This document shows positions 1 to 5,643 of a stretch of 7,965 nucleotides of DNA, in pieces. Each line of letters begins with the position of its first letter. Positions within the stretch are counted from its first letter, which is position 1. The stretch lies in assembly GCA_030689795.1 (NCBI GenBank), contig JAUYEO010000330.1, positions 1-7,965 on the forward strand, written 5' to 3'. The stretch is from Desulfobacterales bacterium. Its GTDB lineage: Bacteria; Desulfobacterota; Desulfobacteria; Desulfobacterales; RPRI01. Under the pieces are notes generated by a model. It saw only the letters and a list, made by a program, of their open reading frames with translations. It did no database searches and was not told the DNA's origin. The position numbers were made by a program, and so were the translations under genes.

Positions 1-596
1 AAAGGGATCAGGCGAGGTTTTTCGGACACCTGGAACTCATAAACATATTTTTGCGCGCAATAAGGCGGGCCGGAATTGAGGTTGCTTATTCGGAAGGATT
101 TCATCCGATGCCGAAAATATCTTTTGAAGACACGCTTCCAATAGGAATGGAAAGTCTTTGCGAAACGCTTTATCTGACAGTATCGGAAAAAACGAAACCC
201 GAGACAATTCCCGAAGAATTAAATGAGCAGCTCCCGGATGGATTATCCGTTTATAATTGCACGGAAGCTGTCAATTATGAGGGCAACAAACAAGGAACCT
301 GTGACTATGAAGTTTCATTATGCAAGGGGCGTTTTGATAAAGAAAGACTGGAACTGTATAAAATGAGCTCAAGCGTTGTAATGGAACGGATAAACAAAAA
401 AGGAATGACAAAAAAGATCGACCTGAAAGAAGCGGTTAAGACCATCGATCTGATATCTCCCGGCAGACTGGAAATGGCGTTATCGTCCGAGCCGGGTAAA
501 ATGGTAAGACCCGCTGAAGTTCTCAAGAGGATTTTTGCTCTTTCCGAAGAGCAGTTAAAAACGGCAAGGACAGTTAAAACCTCGATAACATTATAA
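1..596 (+). CDS. Radical-SAM-linked DUF2344 protein, C-terminal part (5' end outside window)
   Basis: The reading frame is open from the left edge (first full codon at base 3), so the gene begins upstream; a TTG at base 51 is internal, not a start. Before that TTG the frame reads RFFGHLELINIFLRAIRRAG, then VAYSEGFHPMPKISF and LPIGMES, which is the opening signature of the DUF2344 / TIGR03936 'radical SAM-linked' domain. About 197 residues are visible, ending in TAA at 594-596, close to a whole DUF2344 domain. In Desulfobacterota and related groups this domain is usually the C-terminal part of a B12-binding radical SAM protein (TIGR03960 type) lying just upstream of ribonuclease G, the arrangement seen here; whether this copy is fused cannot be seen. 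The biochemical role is not established; a link to RNA modification is often suspected from genomic context. The family call is secure, the fusion and function are inference. Confidence 0.85.
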   Translation, partial: RDQARFFGHLELINIFLRAIRRAGIEVAYSEGFHPMPKISFEDTLPIGMESLCETLYLTVSEKTKPETIPEELNEQLPDGLSVYNCTEAVNYEGNKQGTCDYEVSLCKGRFDKERLELYKMSSSVVMERINKKGMTKKIDLKEAVKTIDLISPGRLEMALSSEPGKMVRPAEVLKRIFALSEEQLKTARTVKTSITL

Positions 597-779
597 AACA
601 ATTGATTGAAGCCCCCCACTGCAAGTCTACCCGTCATACTGATTGGCGGGACCTTCGGCGGGGAACGCGCTCTCTGTTTCGGTTCAACTGGCCGGCATTG
701 TTACGGATCTGGCTGCCGGAATCATTTGTTTTGTTTATACGATAACCACGAACCGGAAATCTAAAAACAAGAGGTTAAA
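597..779 (+). other. Intergenic spacer upstream of rng
   Basis: This 183-bp spacer has no convincing coding sequence. It is GC-rich in its first two thirds and AT-rich just before rng. A hairpin CCCGTC/GGCGGG (630-650, one G-T wobble) lies about 35 bases after the upstream stop but has no T-run, so I do not call it a terminator. No promoter with two good hexamers stands out; TATACG at 736-741 is a possible -10. AAGAGG at 769-774 is a well placed ribosome binding site, about 5 bases before the rng ATG. Confidence 0.5.
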
Positions 780-2318
780 ATGTACAAAAAGATAGTTGTT
801 AATGTCTGTGAACATGAAACACGAATTGCGCTTCTTGAAGACGGAACGATCGCGGAGCTTTTTATCGAACGGGGAAACAGTTCCGATATCGGAGGAAATG
901 TCTATAAGGGAAAAGTTCAGAGGGTGCTGCCGGGCATGCAGGCAGCCTTTATTGATATAGGCCTTAATCAGGCAGGCTTTATATATGTGGATGACCTGAA
1001 CTTCGGGAGTTGCAGGGAAATCAAACTGATTGATTCCGGGGAAGATGATATCGAAGAGACCGCAGAATTGTTTCATGAACCGGTTATTTCTCCGAATAAA
1101 AAGCAGGAACAAACAATAGGAGAACTTATTACCGAAGGACAGCAGATCCTTGTTCAGGTGGCAAAACCGCCCATCGGCACTAAAGGCGCGCGGGTGACTT
1201 CTTATGTTACTCTCCCGGGTAGATTTATAGTGCTTATGCCAAATTCGGATCATATCGGTGTGTCGAGACGCATTGAGAACGAAGCCGAAAGAAACCGCCT
1301 TAAAGAAATGGTTACCTCTTTAAGAAAGGAGAATTACGGATATATTATCAGGACTGCTGCGGAAGGCATTCACGAAGAAACTCTTGATTATGAAATGAAC
1401 TTTCTTATCAATTTGTGGAGAAATATCCAGGAAAAATACAAAACAGCTCCGGCACCGGCACTTCTTCATAAAGAGCTTACGGTATGCCTGAGAGCCGCGC
1501 GAGATCTTTTGATGCACGAGGCAGAAAAAATGATTATCGATTCACGACCGGATTATGAATCGGTTCTCTCTTTTCTTGATACGTTCATGCCAAATTTAAA
1601 GAGTTCAGTAGAGCTGTATGAAGGATACGAGCCTATTTTTGATGCGAATAACCTCGAGGGCGATATATCGCGTGCCCTGAAAAGAAAAATATGGTTGAAA
1701 TCAGGCGGGTACATAGTCATAGAGCAAACCGAAGCTCTTGTTGCAATTGACGTTAATACAGGACGTTACGTTGGAAAGCATAATCTGGAAGAAACCATAT
1801 TAAAGACAAATCTCGAAGCGGTAAAAGAGATTGCTTATCAAATCCGATTAAGAGACCTCGGCGGGATAATTATACTTGATTTTATAGACATGGAAAAAAA
1901 GCAGAACCAGGAGAAGGTCTTTAATGCTCTAAAAGAGGCTTTGGCCAAAGATAAAAGCAAAACGCATGCCCTTCCTATTTCAGAATTGGGATTGATCCAG
2001 ATGACAAGAAAGAGGACAAGGTCTCCATTGACACAGATTCTTTGCGAACCATGTTTTTACTGTGAAGGAGAAGGGTATTTGCTGGCAAAACAGACGATTT
2101 GCTACAACATATACAGGGAAATTCAGCGAGAGGCCTTTGACATGGCCGGCATTAAGGTTGCCCTGCACGTTCATCACGAAATAGCCGAGCTTTTGCATGG
2201 AGAAGAAAACCATCTTATCGTTTCTCTTGAAAAAATGATAGGAAGACAGATTGTAATATATCCAAAACCGGAATATCATTTGCAGGAGTTTGAAACATAT
2301 GAAATATATAAAGAGTGA
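780..2318 (+). CDS. rng: Ribonuclease G (Rne/Rng family endoribonuclease)
   Basis: This single-strand-specific endoribonuclease of the RNase E/G family acts in 16S rRNA 5' maturation and mRNA decay in the cytoplasm. The protein is 512 residues, the usual size for RNase G, without the long C-terminal degradosome scaffold of RNase E. The S1 domain begins around residues 38-72 (GNVYKGKVQRVLPGMQAAFI, then GLNQAGFIYVDDL) and continues to about 130 after an acidic insert. The catalytic DNase I-like region carries IDVNTGRYVG (D324) and IIILDFIDM (D367), matching the two Mg-binding aspartates D303 and D346 of E. coli RNase E. The zinc-link cysteines that join subunits are C425 and C428 in CEPCFYCEGEG, with an extra Cys at 422. 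The ATG follows an AAGAGG ribosome binding site. It stands apart from its neighbours by 183 and 166 bp, so it may be its own transcription unit. Confidence 0.96.
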   Translation: MYKKIVVNVCEHETRIALLEDGTIAELFIERGNSSDIGGNVYKGKVQRVLPGMQAAFIDIGLNQAGFIYVDDLNFGSCREIKLIDSGEDDIEETAELFHEPVISPNKKQEQTIGELITEGQQILVQVAKPPIGTKGARVTSYVTLPGRFIVLMPNSDHIGVSRRIENEAERNRLKEMVTSLRKENYGYIIRTAAEGIHEETLDYEMNFLINLWRNIQEKYKTAPAPALLHKELTVCLRAARDLLMHEAEKMIIDSRPDYESVLSFLDTFMPNLKSSVELYEGYEPIFDANNLEGDISRALKRKIWLKSGGYIVIEQTEALVAIDVNTGRYVGKHNLEETILKTNLEAVKEIAYQIRLRDLGGIIILDFIDMEKKQNQEKVFNALKEALAKDKSKTHALPISELGLIQMTRKRTRSPLTQILCEPCFYCEGEGYLLAKQTICYNIYREIQREAFDMAGIKVALHVHHEIAELLHGEENHLIVSLEKMIGRQIVIYPKPEYHLQEFETYEIYKE

Positions 2319-2339
2319 GGATGGTTATAATATTCTTTA

Positions 2340-2368
2340 TTGACACAGCGACCAAGATATGTTCTATT
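2340..2368 (+). promoter_or_regulatory. Candidate sigma70 promoter upstream of rpmH
   Basis: TTGACA at 2340-2345 is a perfect -35 hexamer. With a 17-bp spacer it is followed by TCTATT at 2363-2368, which matches TATAAT at four of six positions. Transcription would begin near 2375, leaving about a 110-base leader before rpmH. This is a sequence match only, and a second candidate lies at 2429-2437. Confidence 0.4.
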
Positions 2369-2427
2369 CCGCGGTTATCATAAGGTTATCTCTGAAAAAA
2401 GACATCAAAGCATAACGATTTAACACA

Positions 2428-2452
2428 CTGTTATACTTGATAAGATTAACAG
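2428..2452 (+). promoter_or_regulatory. Extended -10 promoter within an imperfect palindrome upstream of rpmH
   Basis: TGTTATACT at 2429-2437 fits an extended -10 element (TGnTATAAT) with one mismatch. It lies inside an imperfect palindrome: CTGTTATACTT, then GAT, then AAGATTAACAG, with 9 of 11 positions paired. No strong -35 lies 17 bp upstream, as is common with extended -10 promoters. Transcription would start about 40 bases before rpmH. A protein bound to the palindrome would cover the -10, so it could be an operator; that is inference. Confidence 0.35.
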
Positions 2453-2484
2453 CAAACGCCAAGTTGATGAAGGATGCATAAGTT

Positions 2485-2622
2485 ATGAAAAGAACATATC
2501 AGCCAAGCAGACTCAAACGAGCCAGAACGCACGGTTTTTTAAAAAGAATGTCTACAAAGCAAGGAAGAAAACTGATAAACAGGCGAAGAGCGAAGGGCCG
2601 GGCCCGTTTATCGGTTGTATAA
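2485..2622 (+). CDS. rpmH: Large-subunit ribosomal protein bL34
   Basis: The gene encodes a 45-residue, highly basic protein reading MKRTYQPSRLKRARTHGF, then LKRMSTKQGRKLINRRRAKG and ending RLSVV. This is the unmistakable L34 pattern (KRTYQPS, R.HGF..RM.T..GR..L..RRAKGR..L). L34 is a small component of the 50S subunit bound to 23S rRNA. AAGGA at 2470-2474 serves as the ribosome binding site, with a rather long spacer of about 10 bases to the ATG. It leads the rpmH-rnpA-yidD cluster found beside the replication origin in many bacteria; rnpA starts 48 bases after its stop. Two promoter candidates lie in the 166-bp gap upstream. In many genomes dnaA is on the other side of rpmH, but here that place is taken by rng. 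Confidence 0.98.
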   Translation: MKRTYQPSRLKRARTHGFLKRMSTKQGRKLINRRRAKGRARLSVV

Positions 2623-2670
2623 AGGAATTATAATTGCGGGTAGTCGAATCAACCAAACAGAAGCTTAAAA

Positions 2671-3027
2671 TTGAATAACTTCAATTTTCCAAAGACCGAC
2701 AGAATATTAAAGCGCAGCTATTTTCTTCAGTTATCAAAGAACGGGAAAAGAGTAAAAAACAAATATTTTACAGTCGTTTATTCGCAAGGTCTCTTTGGAA
2801 CAACCCGGCTTGGTTTGACGGTATCAAAAAAAGCAGGAAATTCAGTCCGGCGCAATAAAATAAAGCGCCATATCCGTGAATACTTTCGAATGAATAAATA
2901 CAGCTTCAAAAGAAATTGGGATATTAACATTATTGCTAAACCTGAAGCAGGAAGCCTGACATCTGAACTTTTTATACCGTCATTGCAGGATGTTTTTAAG
3001 AAGATAGAGGAAGGTATTGATAATTAG
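2671..3027 (+). CDS. rnpA: Ribonuclease P protein component
   Basis: This is the protein subunit of RNase P, which helps the catalytic RNA (rnpB) remove 5' leaders from tRNA precursors. At 118 residues it has the usual length. The family signature is clear: an N-terminal F.K..RILKRS.F, a central RLGLTVSKKAGNSVRRNKIK (residues 46-65) and IREYFR (68-73). The last two hold the basic RNR motif; its third residue is K63 rather than the common Arg (R61-N62-K63). The start is a TTG at 2671: an in-frame stop lies at 2641-2643, there is no ATG, GTG or TTG between them, and the family's N-terminal motif begins only a few codons later. The ribosome binding site is weak (AGAAG at 2659-2663). Its end overlaps the yidD start by 11 bases, which suggests coupled translation. 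Confidence 0.96.
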   Translation: MNNFNFPKTDRILKRSYFLQLSKNGKRVKNKYFTVVYSQGLFGTTRLGLTVSKKAGNSVRRNKIKRHIREYFRMNKYSFKRNWDINIIAKPEAGSLTSELFIPSLQDVFKKIEEGIDN

Positions 3028-3238
3028 AAAACCATTTCTTTTATTTATCCGTTGTTATCAGTATATCGTATCTCCGCTGACCGGGCCTGTTTGCCGTTTC
3101 TATCCATCCTGTTCAGAATATGCCTATGAAGCGATTTATCGTCATGGTCTTTTCAGGGGAATAGCCCTTGCGGTTAGACGGATATTGAGATGCCATCCTT
3201 ATAATCCGGGCGGGATCGATCCGGTCCCAAAAAGTTAG
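3017..3238 (+). CDS. yidD: Membrane protein insertion efficiency factor YidD
   Basis: This is a 73-residue YidD (DUF37/PF01809), a small protein at the inner face of the membrane that assists YidC-dependent insertion. The whole family core is present: R.YQ..VSPLTGPVCRFYPSCS, then EYAYEAI.RHG, a Leu/Arg-rich RGIALAVRRILRCHP and the ending NPGGIDPVP. Its conserved cysteines are C26, C32 and C59. The start is a TTG at 3017 that overlaps the end of rnpA, with a good ribosome binding site AGAGGA at 3006-3011 and a 5-base spacer. In most genomes yidC follows almost at once; here a 341-bp non-coding stretch separates the two. Confidence 0.95.
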   Translation: MIIRKPFLLFIRCYQYIVSPLTGPVCRFYPSCSEYAYEAIYRHGLFRGIALAVRRILRCHPYNPGGIDPVPKS

Positions 3239-3579
3239 ATAAAAAAAAGTAACTACTCAGGCAGATAGACCGTAGGCTTTTAGGCTGTGGGAACACGCCA
3301 TACGAGACCATACCAAGCTCAGAGCGTTGAACCGGCCAGAGTTAAGTTTTAGTCAATAAGCCGTAAACTTGCTCTTCGTTTTGGCAGAATGTTTTTTATG
3401 ATCTATGCAAACCCTTTGCTGTAAAGAAATTGCTGAGATTATTTTTAAATCCAACTTTTAAAATATGCGGCATATTTTTGGTTCCGGCGCGTCCGGATTA
3501 GGCATTAAGTTTTTCACCTTCAGACTAAACGCCTGCGGAGTGACAATATAAGTACCGTAATGATATCGGGGAGGTTTTA
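3239..3579 (+). repeat. Non-coding gap between yidD and yidC, probable dispersed repeat or decayed element
   Basis: No gene on either strand can be supported in these 341 bp. The composition is a patchwork: an A-run at 3241-3248, a mixed stretch to about 3340, an AT-rich centre and a GC-rich patch at 3480-3545. Visible structures are TCCGG/CCGGA (3483-3497), AAGTTT/AAACTT around 3344-3371, and a loose inverted match of ends: ACTCAGGC near 3254-3262 against GCCTGCGGAGT near 3531-3541. On the minus strand a short open stretch ends in MPNPDAPEPKICRIF and a stop. I have the impression of this kind of sequence recurring between genes in Desulfobacteraceae, but cannot confirm it. The last bases (GGGGAGGT, 3568-3575) are the yidC ribosome binding site. 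Confidence 0.4.
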
Positions 3580-5232
3580 ATGGATCAGGCACGTTTTATT
3601 ATAGCAGTAGCGCTTTCATTTTTAGTTTTTTTAGCCTGGGATTATTTTTATAATGATGAGAAACCGGCAACAAAAGTAGAACAAACCGCAGTGGGACAGC
3701 CGGCTGTTAAGACAGAAACCCCGGAATCCGCCAAAGATATCAAGCTGCAGCAAAAACCTTCATATGTAACACCTTTAGTTAAAGCGAGTGAAACATCCAG
3801 GGTTATTAAAATAAACACCCCTTTTTATTCTTTGAATATTAATGAAAAGGGTGCTGCCATCACAAGTTTTGTTTTGTCTAACTACAGGGAAACCATAAAC
3901 GCCGATTCACCTAATAAAGAGTTGATACCAAAAGAAGTAGAAACGGGAACGATACGGTCAGGCTTTGCCGGAAATAGTGTTCCGGGCATTGAGAATGCTC
4001 TTTTTGTTTCAGATGCTGATTCGGAAACTGTTGCTCTGAAAGAAGGAAACAAAGAGATCAGCTTTTACTGGAAATCTCCACAGGGTGTCATCATTGAAAA
4101 GAAATATAATTTATCTGCCGACACTTATCTGATCGGTTTAACCGTTAAGATCATAAACCAGTCTCCTGAATCCATAAAAGACAAGCTGTTTGTTTCTCTG
4201 AACAGTTTTTATACGGAGAATAGCGGTTCACAAAGCTTCGAAGGGCCGAGCGCTTTAATAAACAACAGCCTTGAACAAATAAATCTTAAAGATATTGAAG
4301 AAAAGAATACTTATTCAGGAGTTTTTAAATGGATTGCCGTCCAGGATAGATATTTCATGGCTGCAATTATTCCGAAAATATCTTTGGAAACAGATATGCG
4401 CCTTTCTTTAAAGGATAAGGGATATCTTGAGGTTCGGTATCTGAATCCTGAAAAAGAGATTCGCCCCGGCACTCAGGAACAGGTCGAATTTAATATTTTC
4501 TTTGGACCAAAGAGCATGAATCTTTTGGGGAGCCTGGGATATGATTTGAACAAGTCTATCAATTTCGGATGGTTTGATTTTCTTGCAAAACCAACCCTCT
4601 ATTTTATGAATTTTATATATGGATTTATTCCCAACTACGGTGTGGCTATTATTCTTCTTACCGTAATAATAAAGCTGTTATTCTGGCCTCTCGGGTCAAA
4701 AAGCTATAAATCAATGAATGAGATGAAAAAAATTCAGCCGCTGCTCGCAGGAATAAAAGAGAAATACGGCAACGACAAGAAGCGCATGAACGAAGAGGTG
4801 ATGGGCTTGTACAAAACATACAAGATCAATCCCCTGGGAGGATGCCTGCCCATGGTAGCACAGATTCCGGTTTTCTTTGCTCTGTACAGAATGCTTTATG
4901 AGACCATTGAATTAAGGCACGCCCCGTTTATGTTCTGGATAAAAGATCTTTCAGCTCCCGACAGGCTTTTTAGTTTTGCTTTTTCAATTCCTTTTATGGA
5001 GCCCCCATATGGTATACCTGTTCTGACGATAATTATGGGAGCAACAATGTTTATACAGCAGAAAATGACTCCCGCGGTCGGCGATCCGACTCAGGCAAAA
5101 ATGATGATGATATTGCCGTTTGTATTTACGGTCATATTTGTCAATTTTTCTGCCGGTCTGGTTTTATACTGGCTTCTTAACAATATTTTATCCATCCTTC
5201 AGCAATATATCATTTCAAGGAAAACGGCATAG
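3580..5232 (+). CDS. yidC: Membrane protein insertase YidC (Oxa1/Alb3 family)
   Basis: YidC inserts and folds inner-membrane proteins, alone or with SecYEG. The 550-residue protein has the Gram-negative layout. Residues 5-22 form an N-terminal membrane segment, followed by a large beta-rich periplasmic domain to about residue 325. The Oxa1-like core occupies about 335-548. TM2 (about 350-370) carries K365 in TVIIKLLFWPL, at the place of the essential groove Arg366 of E. coli. The cytoplasmic hairpin follows (KSMNEMKKIQPL, then IKEKYGNDKKRMNEE), leading to INPLGGCLPMVAQIPVFFAL (TM3, from residue 416) and three further segments ending ILSILQQYIISRKTA. The C-terminal tail is short. The ATG has a very strong ribosome binding site, GGGGAGGT at 3568-3575. 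The stop codon lies in the loop of a small hairpin, and a broken jag follows directly. Confidence 0.97.
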   Translation: MDQARFIIAVALSFLVFLAWDYFYNDEKPATKVEQTAVGQPAVKTETPESAKDIKLQQKPSYVTPLVKASETSRVIKINTPFYSLNINEKGAAITSFVLSNYRETINADSPNKELIPKEVETGTIRSGFAGNSVPGIENALFVSDADSETVALKEGNKEISFYWKSPQGVIIEKKYNLSADTYLIGLTVKIINQSPESIKDKLFVSLNSFYTENSGSQSFEGPSALINNSLEQINLKDIEEKNTYSGVFKWIAVQDRYFMAAIIPKISLETDMRLSLKDKGYLEVRYLNPEKEIRPGTQEQVEFNIFFGPKSMNLLGSLGYDLNKSINFGWFDFLAKPTLYFMNFIYGFIPNYGVAIILLTVIIKLLFWPLGSKSYKSMNEMKKIQPLLAGIKEKYGNDKKRMNEEVMGLYKTYKINPLGGCLPMVAQIPVFFALYRMLYETIELRHAPFMFWIKDLSAPDRLFSFAFSIPFMEPPYGIPVLTIIMGATMFIQQKMTPAVGDPTQAKMMMILPFVFTVIFVNFSAGLVLYWLLNNILSILQQYIISRKTA

Positions 5233-5240
5233 GGGCCGTT
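5223..5240 (+). repeat. Hairpin spanning the yidC stop codon
   Basis: AACGGC (5223-5228) and GCCGTT (5235-5240) form a perfect 6-bp stem around a 6-base loop that contains the yidC TAG. On the + strand it is followed by ACAAAACT, not a T-run, so it is not a standard terminator. On the minus strand it runs into TTTT, but no minus-strand gene needs one. It sits at the junction where jag sequence is missing. Confidence 0.4.
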
Positions 5241-5445
5241 ACAAAACTCAGGCGCCTTTCAAAAAAAATAGCAGAAAAGGCCAAAGACAAATGGAAAGCC
5301 GATGTCATTGGGGCAAATGAACGCAAATGACAGGAGTGTAATCCACCTTGCCTTAAAGAATGACAGTGATGTAAAAACGCATAGCGTTGGTGAGGGTTTT
5401 ATTAAAAAGATTGTTATTTACCCAAGAAGAAAAAGGCCGGCGTAG
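5233..5445 (+). pseudogene. jag: jag/khpB remnant: end of KH domain plus R3H domain, frameshifted
   Basis: Jag (KhpB) is an RNA-binding KH/R3H protein of over 200 residues normally encoded between yidC and mnmE. Here only its end survives. One frame (from 5244) reads KLRRLSKKIAEKAKDKWKAD, then VIGANERK and a stop at 5328-5330; the first part resembles the last KH helix. A second frame (5317-5445) reads MNANDRSVIHLALKNDSDVK, then THSVGEGFIKKIVIYP and RRKRPA. This is the R3H domain with its R-x3-H motif (R6, H10) and the conserved T.S.GEG..KK..I.P ending. Removing one A from the AAA at 5315-5317 would join the frames as VIGA-MNANDR. The N-terminal Jag domain and most of the KH domain are absent, apparently deleted at the yidC stop. 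The 42-residue R3H stretch could still be translated from ATG 5317, but lacks a well spaced ribosome binding site. An assembly error is possible. Confidence 0.75.
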
Positions 5446-5643
5446 CGGATTGCTTAAGCTCTACGTTGAGCCATTTTGTATTTCAAAATTGATAAGAGGC
5501 TCGATCGGGAGATGGCCTCAGCGAGCCGCAAGAAACAGTAACTTAAGAAACGCCCCGCGGTTGTCGGGAAAAGACACACAGGCAGCAAAGAAATCTGCCA
5601 CAGTGAACATCAGTCCTTTGGGGCTGCTGTCCGGATTGAATAG
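5446..5643 (+). other. Non-coding spacer between the jag remnant and mnmE
   Basis: I find no supportable gene in these 198 bp. Several short stems are visible: GGCTCG/CGAGCC around 5499-5528, competing with GAGGC/GCCTC in the same stretch; GGCAG/CTGCC (5581-5599); and CAGTCC/GGGCTG with a TTTG loop (5611-5626). None is followed by a T-run. It does not fold as a tRNA by eye and matches no RNA family I recognise. The ribosome binding site before mnmE is weak (GGA at 5634-5636). Confidence 0.4.

Noticed and set aside
51..53. TTG as the start of the first gene
   Set aside because: The frame is open to the window edge and the residues before the TTG belong to the conserved DUF2344 opening, so the gene starts upstream.
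630..650. Terminator after the first gene
   Set aside because: The stem is short with a wobble and is followed by ACCTTCGG instead of a T-run.
735..1253. 172-codon minus-strand open frame opposite rng
   Set aside because: It lies almost wholly antisense to a well-supported RNase G gene, has low-complexity composition and no recognisable domain. The other minus-strand frames opposite rng, mnmE and ykgJ are rejected for the same reason.
3212..3231. GGATCGATCC palindrome near the yidD end as terminator or operator
   Set aside because: It lies in the conserved GGIDPVP coding end of yidD and has no T-run; the codons explain it.
5120..5320. 66-codon open frame across the yidC end
   Set aside because: It is out of frame with yidC and with the jag remnant and resembles nothing.
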